A DNA stretch of 33,403 nt, taken from assembly GCF_004785645.1 (NCBI RefSeq), contig NZ_SRPE01000019.1, forward strand, positions 1-33,403. Reading direction: 5' to 3'. Position 1 is the first letter of the stretch, and each line of letters starts with the position of its first letter. The notes under the pieces were generated by a model. It ran no database searches and was not told where the DNA came from. It saw only the letters and a list, made by a program, of their open reading frames with translations. The DNA is from Empedobacter tilapiae (lineage in GTDB: Bacteria; Bacteroidota; Bacteroidia; Flavobacteriales; Weeksellaceae). The position numbers and the translations under genes were made by a program. Below, in pieces: positions 1 through 6,362 of the stretch.

Positions 1-445
1 AGAGTTCAATCAAATGTTTTCTTTCAACACTTAATAGGGGTAATACTTTTATAATTTCATCAAAATAGTGCTGTTGTCTATCATGGTCGATTAGGTTTTG
101 AATATTATCTGCGGGATCATATCCAGCCAAATAACTTTGATAATTCTCATAACTTTCTAGCGAACTCACGCTCCTAAAAAACTTATTCTTCGGTTTACGA
201 TAATGCGAATAGCAACTGTGTTTCATTACAAGTTTCAAAAAGAAAAAGATATGATCAGGAGATTCAATTTTCTCACAATATTCCCATAATTTCAGAAACA
301 CATCTTGTACCAAACATTCTACTACAAATTCATCATCAACTATTTGTTTACCAATCCAAAAAAGTAACCTTTTATGTCTTACATAAATTTGATCCAAAGC
401 TATGGGATCACCTTTTTTTAATAATTCAATTTCTTTTTCTAGCAT
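1..445 (-). CDS. ECF-type sigma factor, N-terminal part (cut by left edge)
   Basis: The first 148 codons from the ATG at 443-445 run open to the window edge. The N-terminal half reads as sigma region 2: an opening like LLKKGDPIALDQIYVRHKRL, then the acidic/aromatic helix VQDVFLKLWEY that normally contacts core polymerase and the -10 element. After a linker, KVLPLLSVERKHLIEL looks like the start of region 4. The region 4 helix-turn-helix lies outside the window. There is no anti-sigma gene upstream; about 1.27 kb of gene-poor DNA separates it from the next gene, so it has its own promoter. Compared with ordinary SusCD-type ECF factors the region 2 sequence is divergent. What lies downstream cannot be seen; a role in iron or polysaccharide uptake is possible, as is pairing with a dCas12f gene as at the right end of this window. 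Confidence 0.85.
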   Translation of the reverse strand, partial: MLEKEIELLKKGDPIALDQIYVRHKRLLFWIGKQIVDDEFVVECLVQDVFLKLWEYCEKIESPDHIFFFLKLVMKHSCYSHYRKPKNKFFRSVSSLESYENYQSYLAGYDPADNIQNLIDHDRQQHYFDEIIKVLPLLSVERKHLIEL

Positions 446-1463
446 AATAAGGGTGGTTTATTTATTAAGTTTTACATTTATTCTTTTTTATTGCCACATT
501 GAGAGATTTTCGTTTCATAGAAAAAGAAAATTGTATCGAAATGTCCTTTTCTTTTCTGTCATTTCGAGGTATCAAAGAATATTTTGTCACTTTTTTTAGT
601 CAAAAAAACTAACGAAAAAAGACTTGGCTGTAAACCTCTCTACTAAAAATGTTCTCATTCCACTAAAGATTTTACAAACCCTACGGGCTAAAACCTTTTT
701 AACGCTCCATTTAACCATTTTCTTAACGTGAGAGTTTTAATGCCAGTTTATTCATCCTTTTTCAATATTCAAATTCGTTATCTCTTTCAAGAACGAATTC
801 CAAAACCGTCATTGCTGAAAAGTCGAGTGTCAATTCGGCGTAAGGAGCGTTAAAAATGATTTACTGTTCGCATTTTATATGCGAATGATTTAAAGCATTT
901 AGCGAATAGCCATTATTGACCGACTTGTAAGCATAGACTTGACTTTTTTGGTTCGTTTTTGTGTCAAGACAAAAATGAACATATAATTATTAATCAACTT
1001 GTAACAATTTTTACCTAAGCTCCACTGGAGCTTCTCCTTTTAATTTCAAATTCTTAATCTCAAATGTTTTTTCATCAAGGTTCCTCGTAGGGCATATGAA
1101 TTCATTTGAAATAATAATAACTCATGAATAAAAAATGAACAAATAATCATTTTCTTATTATCGTAATTATGTTCAGAACCTCATCTCGTTGTCATTCTGA
1201 ACTCATCTCAAAACCTCATCCTTAATCTGAATACATACTACTTTTTACATTTTACACTATACATCATAAATACTACATTTTACAATTCTAAAATCTCAAT
1301 ACTAATAGCTAACATCTACTATTAGAATCGAATAACCGTCTGTGCATTTCTTTATCCGAAACACATATTTTTAGAGAGAGTATTTTACTTGATTTGTAGA
1401 GGAATTAAACCAAGTATATCGTATGAAGTCCAATGCGATTGTTATGGAAGAAACGACCAAAAC
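446..1463. other. Gene-poor A+T-rich intergenic DNA
   Basis: About 1 kb with no credible coding region. It contains a perfect 7-bp hairpin (AAGCTCC, loop ACT, GGAGCTT) at 1017-1033, degenerate patches such as 'gtcatttcgagg' and 'gtcattctgaac' of the kind common between flavobacterial genes, and low-complexity TACATTTTA-like sequence around 1240-1320. I see no tRNA, rRNA or recognisable gene remnant. The promoter of the sigma gene at 445 must be in the lower end of this stretch but I could not pin it. Confidence 0.6.
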
Positions 1464-1637
1464 AAAAAAGGCGTGGAGCTCATCTTAAAGCATTAGAGGT
1501 ACTGGTATACCGCGCAACAACAAGAGAGCCCACGCCTAGGTCGTGAGCAAAACTACTTATTTTTTCTCGTTGCTACAAAAATTACCAGTTTTCTAATGCG
1601 AGATCAAAGTAATAAATACTTTTATTTTTTAACTATC
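1464..1637 (-). ncRNA. Candidate stand-alone structured RNA, class unknown
   Basis: On the minus strand a consensus-like -7 box TATATTTG (1644-1651) is followed by about 170 nt ending in CCACGCC plus six T (1464-1469), the layout of an independent small RNA with an intrinsic terminator. The sequence can fold into an interrupted rod: 1592-1599 with 1490-1497 (8 bp), 1583-1589 with 1501-1507 (7 bp), 1569-1573 with 1514-1518 (5 bp), 1565-1568 with 1524-1527 (4 bp), capped by CACG/CGTG at 1531-1545. A competing stem pairs 1526-1536 with 1470-1481 (7+4 bp, one bulge) and would form the terminator. The two folds cannot coexist except as a pseudoknot. Length and rod shape recall 6S RNA, but I cannot assign a family. 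The plus strand can form the same rod, so strand is inferred from promoter and terminator. Confidence 0.55.
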
Positions 1638-1643
1638 TGAAAA

Positions 1644-1651
1644 CAAATATA
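1644..1651 (-). promoter_or_regulatory. Bacteroidota -7 box (TATATTTG) before the ncRNA
   Basis: On the minus strand this octamer fits the TAnnTTTG -7 consensus of the Bacteroidota housekeeping sigma factor. It would start transcription near 1637, just before the structured RNA candidate. I see no clear -33 TTG at the expected distance. Confidence 0.4.
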
Positions 1652-1666
1652 ATAATATTATTTAAT

Positions 1667-1695
1667 ATTCGGATATAAATCCGAATTTTTTTTTT
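1667..1695 (+). terminator. Hairpin with nine-T tail upstream of the HTH gene
   Basis: A perfect 8-bp stem (ATTCGGAT, loop ATAA, ATCCGAAT) at 1667-1686 is followed by nine T on the plus strand. It has the form of an intrinsic terminator but lies 24 bp before the start of the HTH gene. It could end a plus-strand transcript from the ncRNA region, or be an operator or leader element for the regulator. Confidence 0.55.
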
Positions 1696-1718
1696 AAATA
1701 ACTCTTTCATTTGTTTAA

Positions 1719-1940
1719 ATGAATGATAAAAATAGAAAAATAGTAGAGTTTATCAGGGACAATTGGTTATCTAAAGATCAAAGTAATTTGTCTTTTGCTA
1801 CTTCACATGGTATTGATGAAAAAACTGTAAGGTTAATTAAGGAAGATGAAAATTATAATATAAGCTTAAAAACAATTTTACGAATTTGCGAAGCTCGTGA
1901 GATTAAATTATATGATTTTTTCAAATTAGTAAACATATAA
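1719..1940 (+). CDS. Small XRE-like helix-turn-helix regulator
   Basis: A 73-residue protein made almost entirely of one DNA-binding domain. Residues 24-42 (SFATSHGIDEKTVRLIKED) fit a helix-turn-helix, followed by the helix typical of Cro/CI domains, ISLKTILRICEAREIKLYDFF, near the C-terminus. There is no second domain, so it is a minimal transcriptional regulator, possibly of mobile-element origin. The ATG at 1719 follows a hairpin with a T-run at 1667-1695. It stands alone, with no partner gene on either side. Target genes are unknown. The domain call is from sequence pattern only. Confidence 0.7.
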   Translation: MNDKNRKIVEFIRDNWLSKDQSNLSFATSHGIDEKTVRLIKEDENYNISLKTILRICEAREIKLYDFFKLVNI

Positions 1941-1985
1941 AAGACTCTTAATGTCGCTTTTATTTATTAAACTTTCGTTAATTTA

Positions 1986-2150
1986 TTATTGCGTTTTAGA
2001 TAATTTTTGTAGTAAAGAATCATTGGTTTGCAATGTGCTTTCCAGTTTATACAGACATAATTCATTAATTTGCACCTCCTCTTTCTTGCACCCCATCAGT
2101 AAAGTAATAAATATTAATGCTGTAAAGTAGAAGTAAATCTTACTATCTAT
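1986..2150 (-). CDS. Possible tiny lipoprotein or lipoprotein remnant
   Basis: A minus-strand reading frame of about 50 codons encodes a hydrophobic stretch FTALIFITLLMGC followed by KKEE, a classic lipoprotein signal with lipobox LLMGC, then a short helical tail ending LLQKLSKTQ. No ATG opens the frame: an in-frame stop lies at about 2157-2159, and the only starts before the lipobox would be ATA (2148-2150) or ATT (2136-2138). It may be a decayed gene or use a rare start. No neighbour suggests a role. Confidence 0.3.
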   Translation of the reverse strand: MDSKIYFYFTALIFITLLMGCKKEEVQINELCLYKLESTLQTNDSLLQKLSKTQ

Positions 2151-2254
2151 TGAATACTAATTTACATTATTACACATTCTAAAAACACTTTACACAACAA
2201 TGTATACTTCTTATATTGTCATCTATATTTTATAATAACAAAATAGTCTATTTA

Positions 2255-2351
2255 TTCGAGGTTTGTTCGAGTGTCCTTCGACAATGGTTCGAGAAAAAGT
2301 ATGTTTTGTCGAACAACAGTCGAACAACGGTCGAAGGATTGTCGAAGAAGA
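2255..2351. repeat. Mirror array of TTCGA/TCGAA repeats with 11-bp period
   Basis: TTCGA occurs at 2255, 2266, 2277 and 2288, exactly 11 bp apart. After a 16-bp spacer its complement TCGAA occurs at 2309, 2320, 2331 and 2342, again every 11 bp. The second half reads as four tandem units beginning GTCGAACAACA. The two halves form an inverted repeat; the best part (2274-2292 against 2320-2338) matches at 16 of 19 positions. It could fold into a long hairpin or offer a face-aligned row of protein sites. It lies between the XRE gene and the end of the RHS locus. Related TTCGA-rich sequences are common between flavobacterial genes, so it may be a dispersed repeat. Confidence 0.7.
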
Positions 2352-2414
2352 TAGGTTAAAACACAGCTTTATTTAGGTGTAATATTTTTTGCGTTAAACA
2401 ATATGAATTGAGAG

Positions 2415-2460
2415 AACTTTATAAAATAACAAAAGGCAAACCGAGGTTTGCCTTTTGTGT
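2415..2460. terminator. Terminator hairpin after cassette 3 (copy A)
   Basis: A 12-bp perfect stem (2431-2442 with 2445-2456, loop GA) built on AAAAGGCAAACC, followed in the minus direction by TTATTTTA. It closes the DUF4265 immunity gene. The same module, starting CTTTATAAAATAACAAAAGG on the plus strand, recurs near 4135 and 5845 after the other two toxin/immunity pairs. Confidence 0.75.
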
Positions 2461-2516
2461 TATTGTGAATTAATACGTTGTGTAAAAACAACACATCTGG
2501 AACACTACCCCTATAT

Positions 2517-2960
2517 TTAATTTATTTGTTTAGAGTGAATATCTGAAAGACAAGCCTCTCTATAATCCAAAATATTTGTATCAAACAAAGTATCTAAATA
2601 TTCTTTAACTTTAGTATAATTAACATTAAAAGGAACATCAATTGCTAAAATTTTTTGATTATGCATTCCTTCCCAAGAGCATCCAAAAGATTCTATTTCT
2701 TTTGTTGTATTTTCTACAAATTCATCTTTAAAAAAAACAATCTGTATTGTACTATTTCCAGATGTTTTTATAATCTCTTCAAAGTATAGAACTCCTTCAT
2801 CATCTTCAACCTTTATTATGTCATTATATGCAATATTTGGAGCGAAAAATGGGATGTTTTTAATTTGGTAAAGATTGTTCCCAAGGGAATCAATCCATAA
2901 AGTTTCTTCAGATAAATTATCTTCTAAATCGTAATAAGTAATAATTACTTTATTTTTCAT
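2517..2960 (-). CDS. DUF4265-like immunity protein
   Basis: A 147-residue cytoplasmic protein with no signal peptide, starting 6 bp after the HNH-tip gene. The pattern ETLWIDSLGNNLYQIKNIPFF, then a segment around YNDIIKVEDDEGVLYFEEII, then TSGNSTIQIVF matches what I know of the DUF4265 family, a recurring neighbour of polymorphic toxins. Position directly after the nuclease tip indicates that it neutralises that toxin, which is inference. A terminator hairpin follows. Since the cassette upstream has no start or promoter of its own, expression of this gene would depend on read-through from the RHS operon or a weak internal promoter; I saw none. Family call is good, function by context. Confidence 0.75.
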   Translation of the reverse strand: MKNKVIITYYDLEDNLSEETLWIDSLGNNLYQIKNIPFFAPNIAYNDIIKVEDDEGVLYFEEIIKTSGNSTIQIVFFKDEFVENTTKEIESFGCSWEGMHNQKILAIDVPFNVNYTKVKEYLDTLFDTNILDYREACLSDIHSKQIN

Positions 2961-2966
2961 ATATCT

Positions 2967-3875
2967 TTAATGCTTTTTAAGGTTACACCCTCTACATAAA
3001 ACTTGACCATTATCTGGAGTTCCACTTCCTCCTTCTCTTTTCCTTATAATATGGTCTACTTGAGTTTCATTTTTAGGAGGAGTTACACCTTTCTCTGATT
3101 TTTTAGCAGGTACAGTTTCTGTTTTACAACCAACACAAACAGTTTTCCCTCCATTTTTTTCTTTATTTACATCTATTACAGCTTCTTTTCCAGCTTTAGT
3201 GAAATCCATTCCATCTCTTGGTTTTAGGCTTAATTTAGCCGCTCTTTGCTCAGCTTTAGATTGTTCGTTTGTTGCTTCTGTTTCTGCACCAGATGTTGTT
3301 TCAGTTGATTTATTATCTGCTTCATTTTTAGAATCATTATTTAATATATTCCATGCAGCATTTAAACCAGAAGCTATACCTGAAATGATTTTCCCAAAAA
3401 TACTTTTTCCAGAATTTTGATTAAACTCATTATTGATACTATATACAGTAGATGCAGTACCAATTATTATAGTTTCACTTAAGCTAATTGTTAAAATTTC
3501 TGGAACTTGTGCTCCAGAGTTTTGTGTATGTGCAGTTCCTAGAACTACCCCTCCTGCGCCAGAAGCAGCTAATGCTTCTAATAAATAAGGTGCCAATTGA
3601 AGCTCTAATCCTTCTAGTTCAACTCCGGATCCCATTTTATTTTCTTGAAAATTGTAATGAGATTGATAAGCGTATTTCTCAGAAAGAGGGTCAACATTAA
3701 AGAATCTACCAATAGCAGGATCATAATTTCTGTATTTAAAAGAGTACCATCCTAATCCAAGCTCGTCTTGTAACTCTTGCCCTTGGTATTTGTACTTATA
3801 GTTAGTATTCGCAAGATTGGTATTGTTGTATCCACTATGTTTTAACCCAAATGGATAATAGTTGTTTTCTTCCAA
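2967..3875 (-). CDS. Displaced RHS tip cassette 3: core end plus HNH nuclease toxin
   Basis: This frame holds the last part of an RHS core and a toxin tip. The core end runs from EENNYYPFGLKH through the hallmark RNYDPAIGRFFNVDPLSEKY; then comes a low-complexity linker and, at about residues 245-302, an HNH/endonuclease-VII-like domain with CVGC, DHI, a glycine-rich segment and CRGCN. The two Cys pairs would bind zinc and the DH the catalytic metal, so the predicted activity is DNA cleavage. There is no signal peptide and no ATG; homology with the core continues upstream in the same frame as far as VRLSYQK, where a 62-bp insertion with a stop interrupts it. It is therefore a silent C-terminal cassette rather than an expressed protein. 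The DUF4265 immunity gene follows at 6 bp. Confidence 0.8.
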   Translation of the reverse strand: MEENNYYPFGLKHSGYNNTNLANTNYKYKYQGQELQDELGLGWYSFKYRNYDPAIGRFFNVDPLSEKYAYQSHYNFQENKMGSGVELEGLELQLAPYLLEALAASGAGGVVLGTAHTQNSGAQVPEILTISLSETIIIGTASTVYSINNEFNQNSGKSIFGKIISGIASGLNAAWNILNNDSKNEADNKSTETTSGAETEATNEQSKAEQRAAKLSLKPRDGMDFTKAGKEAVIDVNKEKNGGKTVCVGCKTETVPAKKSEKGVTPPKNETQVDHIIRKREGGSGTPDNGQVLCRGCNLKKH

Positions 3876-3920
3876 TACTTTTAGCGTACCATTTGCTTCT
3901 TTTTGGTAGCTTAAACGTAC

Positions 3921-3982
3921 ACTCGCTTTGCTCGGGTCATTTCACGAAAAGCTTTATCAAAGCTTTTCACTCATGAATCAAA
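3921..3982. repeat. Small hairpin insertion in RHS core (copy 1)
   Basis: Compared with the intact RHS gene at 7321-7360, about 62 bp replace roughly 8 bp coding for Leu-Gly-Asn in the TDHLGNVRLSYQK segment. The insert has a CTCGCTTTGCTCG block and a perfect 10-bp stem (GAAAAGCTTT, loop ATC, AAAGCTTTTC) at 3946-3968. It brings an in-frame stop. An almost identical insert sits at the same codons of cassette 2. Confidence 0.75.
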
Positions 3983-4120
3983 ATGATCCGTGTAATTGTA
4001 CACATAGTTAATCTTATCTCCTCCGCGACAATCTGGCTCGTTCGCTAAAAATGTTTACAAAACATTTTTTAACACTCTACTCTCAAAGAACTTCTGTTGG
4101 TAAATTTAAGAAATTATACC
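3983..4120 (-). pseudogene. RHS core remnant of cassette 3
   Basis: Minus-strand fragments of the RHS core lie upstream of the HNH cassette: LNLPTEVL near 4100, then GDKI fused directly to NYVYNYTDHF. Compared with cassette 2 and with the intact gene, about 75 codons between GDKI and NYVYNYTDH are missing. A further insertion at 4022-4083 breaks the frame. The remnant is non-coding as it stands but keeps short blocks of homology to the expressed RHS gene. Confidence 0.7.
4022..4083. repeat. Second small hairpin insertion in cassette 3
   Basis: About 60 bp replace roughly 9 bp between the LPTEVL and GDKI codons. It has the same plan as the insert at 3921: a GC-richer block with GGCTCGTTCGCT, then a perfect 10-bp stem with a 3-nt loop (AAAAATGTTT, ACA, AAACATTTTT at 4047-4069). 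The stem sequence differs from that of the other inserts. Confidence 0.65.
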
Positions 4121-4130
4121 TTAAAAATGT

Positions 4131-4180
4131 AGCAACTTTATAAAATAACAAAAGGCAAACCATAGTTCGCCTTTTGTGTT
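4131..4180. terminator. Terminator-like hairpin after cassette 2 (copy B)
   Basis: Second copy of the CTTTATAAAATAACAAAAGG module, with an imperfect hairpin (AAAAGGC paired with GCCTTTT, inner part mismatched). It lies downstream, on the minus strand, of the Imm53-like gene and marks the end of cassette 2. Confidence 0.65.
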
Positions 4181-4228
4181 ATTGTGAATTATACGTTGTG
4201 TAATAATAACACGTTTGGAACAGTACCA

Positions 4229-4540
4229 TTAAAAATATTTTTTAAACTCCTTAGGATTATTAGTTTGATAATCTATGATTTCTTTTAAAACTTCTAATAA
4301 TATTTTAAAAGAAGTTGGATCACAAGATCCATTAAACTTACTATCTTTTATTTTAAATCCAATCCACTTAGAATTAAAATCTCCATATATAGACCAAGAA
4401 ATATCTGCTACAATATAATTGTTTATATCTACAGAAATATCCCATCCAGGGTTATCTAAAGTTTCTATTTTAATCCCATAATAATGCTCCCAATCTCCAT
4501 CACATTGAGATTCATACCAATTTTGTAGCCAATCAATCAT
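4229..4540 (-). CDS. Imm53-like immunity protein
   Basis: A 103-residue cytoplasmic protein. The opening IDWLQNWYESQCDGDWEHYY followed by GIKIETLDNPGW is the signature I associate with the Imm53 immunity family of polymorphic toxin systems. It begins one base after the stop of the Ntox24-like tip gene, so the two are translationally coupled. By context it protects against that toxin; direct binding is inferred. As with the toxin fragment, there is no obvious promoter of its own. Downstream on the minus strand lies a terminator-like hairpin shared by all three cassettes. Confidence 0.8.
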   Translation of the reverse strand: MIDWLQNWYESQCDGDWEHYYGIKIETLDNPGWDISVDINNYIVADISWSIYGDFNSKWIGFKIKDSKFNGSCDPTSFKILLEVLKEIIDYQTNNPKEFKKYF

Positions 4541-4541
4541 T

Positions 4542-5480
4542 TTAATTTAAATTTTTAGGCATATCCTCGCCTGGGATAGCAGGTCTAACATTACCTTTTT
4601 CTTGAACATGAGGAGTAGGAATACTTTCTCCGTTTTTATTTTTGTGAGAATTACCTTGGTAATCTACCCTTTTTTCTGTTTCGAATCCTTTTCCTTTCGA
4701 GTTTTTATTAGGGTTATTTTGGTTGACTCTATAAGTAGTATTTCCTCTTTCATTAATTACAGAATGATCACCTTCTGCTTCATCAGAAGCTGTTCTATTA
4801 TTACTTCCTCTACCTGTATTAGTCTTAGAGGATTCAGTGTTGATTGTCTCAGAAGCAGTATTTGAATCATTGTTAAATATTCGACCAATACTCTTTCCAA
4901 TTGATGTTACACCATCTACTATTCTATCCCATAAATTTCCTTTAGAAGAACTTGAAATTGTGGCTTCTTGTAATTGTATCGTTTGGTCTAAAGGAATACC
5001 TGTTGTAGAGATAGATGCACCAACAGTACCTGAAGCACTAGTTAATCCCGCACTTGTAGCTGTCATAGTCGTCGAAAAACTTGAACCAGCTGATGCGTAA
5101 TAACCTGTTTGAGCGGTACCAAGAGTTAATGTTGCTTCAGAATAAAATATTCCTAACATAGGACCTAGCTCTAAACCTTCTAATTCTCTACCAGAGCCTA
5201 ATTTATTTTCAGCAAAATTATAATGAGATTGATAAGCGTATTTTTCAGAAAGAGGATCTACATTGAAGAATCTCCCAATAGCAGGGTCATAATTTCTGTA
5301 TTTAAAAGAGTACCATCCTAAGCCAAGTTCGTCTTGTAACTCTTGCCCTTGGTATTTGTACTTATAGTTAGTATTTGCAAGATTAGTATTGTTGTATCCC
5401 TTATGCTTTAACCCAAACGGATAGTAATTGTTTTCTTCTAATACTTTTAGTGCACCATTACTTTCCTTTTGGTAGCTCAA
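4542..5480 (-). CDS. Displaced RHS tip cassette 2: core end plus Ntox24-like toxin
   Basis: The frame carries an RHS core end nearly identical to that of cassette 3 (NYYPFGLKH to AIGRFFNVDPLSEKY, then NFAENKLGSG), a Ser/Thr-rich linker, and a C-terminal domain of about 47 residues: FETEKRVDYQGNSHKNKNGE, then PTPHVQEKGNVRPA. This matches my knowledge of the polymorphic toxin type 24 domain, a predicted RNase; the His residues in GNSHKN and TPHV are the likely functional ones. The only start is a TTG at the LSYQK codons and there is no signal peptide, so it is probably not made as a separate protein. The reading frame of the core continues upstream but is cut by a 60-bp insertion. The Imm53-like gene follows directly. 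Confidence 0.75.
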   Translation of the reverse strand: MSYQKESNGALKVLEENNYYPFGLKHKGYNNTNLANTNYKYKYQGQELQDELGLGWYSFKYRNYDPAIGRFFNVDPLSEKYAYQSHYNFAENKLGSGRELEGLELGPMLGIFYSEATLTLGTAQTGYYASAGSSFSTTMTATSAGLTSASGTVGASISTTGIPLDQTIQLQEATISSSSKGNLWDRIVDGVTSIGKSIGRIFNNDSNTASETINTESSKTNTGRGSNNRTASDEAEGDHSVINERGNTTYRVNQNNPNKNSKGKGFETEKRVDYQGNSHKNKNGESIPTPHVQEKGNVRPAIPGEDMPKNLN

Positions 5481-5486
5481 TCGTAC

Positions 5487-5546
5487 ACTCGCTTCGCTCG
5501 GGTCATTTCATGAAAAGCTTTATCAAAGCTTTCATTCATGAATCAA
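5487..5546. repeat. Small hairpin insertion in RHS core (copy 2)
   Basis: Same location in the RHS core as the insertion at 3921-3982 and nearly the same sequence: CTCGCTTCGCTCG block, then GAAAAGCTTT, loop ATC, and a partner arm with one base lost, at 5512-5533. It separates the frames on either side with a stop shortly after TDHF. The shared insert shows that cassettes 2 and 3 derive from one inactivated ancestor. Confidence 0.75.
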
Positions 5547-5818
5547 AATGATCGGTGTAATTGTACACATAATTAAAAGCTGTACCACCTGTTACATTCA
5601 CATACCCTTCTGCTGTTGGAAAAAATTGTAAAACTGACTGATTTCCTTTTCCTGCTGCTTGAGAATACTGAAAACCATTCAAATAATAGGTCGTCTCAGC
5701 ATTTGATAACAGATTCTTCTGTACATACTTTGCTAATTTTACACCGCTAGCATCATACACATAACTAATCTTATCCCCATTTCCCCAAAGAACTTCCGTA
5801 GGTAAATTTAAGAAAATA
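5547..5818 (-). pseudogene. RHS core remnant of cassette 2
   Basis: A stretch of about 90 codons from FLNLPTEVLWGNGDKISY to YNYTDHF is nearly identical to the corresponding part of the intact RHS gene (LPTEVLWINGDKISY to YNYTDHL). Homology begins abruptly inside the gene, shortly after the terminator hairpin of the preceding module, so no upstream core or start is present. It is the longest homology arm (with the following frame about 400 bp) available for exchange with the expressed gene. Confidence 0.75.
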
Positions 5819-5842
5819 GTCCCGTTTACAGAATTTATAGAC

Positions 5843-5890
5843 TTCTTTATAAAATAACAAAAGGTAGACCTGAGCCTACCTTTTGTTTTA
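5843..5890. terminator. Terminator hairpin after the main RHS operon (copy C)
   Basis: 9-bp stem AAAAGGTAG / CTACCTTTT (5859-5884) with flanks CTTTATAAAATAAC shared with copies A and B. On the minus strand it follows the lipoprotein gene that ends at 5943 and so closes the main RHS operon before the displaced cassettes. Confidence 0.7.
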
Positions 5891-5942
5891 GCCTGAATGA
5901 TTAATATGTTGCAAGACAACAATATTTTTGCAATATTGTCCT

Positions 5943-6362
5943 TTATTCATAAACAATTTTATTTGAAAATTGATTTATTTGTATATCATTATTGCAACCA
6001 TCAATTACAAACCTTTTCCCTTTTGATAATGAAATTGTTTTTTTTTGAATTTTATTATTTTTCTCAATATATAATGAAATTTCTTTATCTAAATCTATCT
6101 TATTGCTATATAAGATATCCTTTTTGTTATAAACTTTTATGGTATTATCAGAGAAATAAATAACTCTTATTGGAGTTAAATCCAATTCATCATCTGTTTT
6201 AATAACTAAATTTTTAAATATTACTTGTTCATTTATATATAAAGAAACTTTATCTGAGTTGAAGCAACTTGCAAATCGAATCATAAATTTATTATCCATG
6301 TTATTGTTGACAGCACATGATGATAATATTAACAATATTATTATACTTAATTTATTAATCAT
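5943..6362 (-). CDS. Lipoprotein, likely immunity protein for the metzincin RHS tip
   Basis: A 139-residue protein with a lipoprotein signal: hydrophobic residues 5-13, lipobox LSSC with Cys16, then a polar VNNNMDNK linker. The rest is rich in beta-type segments and lysine, with two further Cys. No family recognised. It overlaps the end of the toxin gene by 8 bp, the usual place and coupling for an immunity gene. A periplasmic or membrane-anchored immunity protein would make sense if the peptidase tip attacks envelope proteins, which is inference. A terminator hairpin follows. Confidence 0.65.
   Translation of the reverse strand: MINKLSIIILLILSSCAVNNNMDNKFMIRFASCFNSDKVSLYINEQVIFKNLVIKTDDELDLTPIRVIYFSDNTIKVYNKKDILYSNKIDLDKEISLYIEKNNKIQKKTISLSKGKRFVIDGCNNDIQINQFSNKIVYE

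Noticed and set aside
402-599. Plus-strand frame of 65 codons rich in Phe and Ser
   Set aside because: It overlaps the sigma start region, has low-complexity composition from A+T-rich DNA and no recognisable domain.
1464-1637. tRNA, tmRNA, RNase P or SRP RNA
   Set aside because: None of the conserved sequence marks of these RNAs that I know is present.
2255-2351. Considered as a CRISPR array
   Set aside because: Units are only 11 bp without unique spacers and the second half is the inverse of the first.
3199-5100. Several plus-strand frames opposite the RHS cassettes
   Set aside because: They are antisense shadows of the toxin cassettes, whose minus-strand frames show clear RHS and toxin domain patterns.
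5536-5922. Stand-alone gene starting at 5922
   Set aside because: Its first codons come from the terminator repeat; only the part from LNLPTEVLW on is RHS core homology, so it is a fragment.
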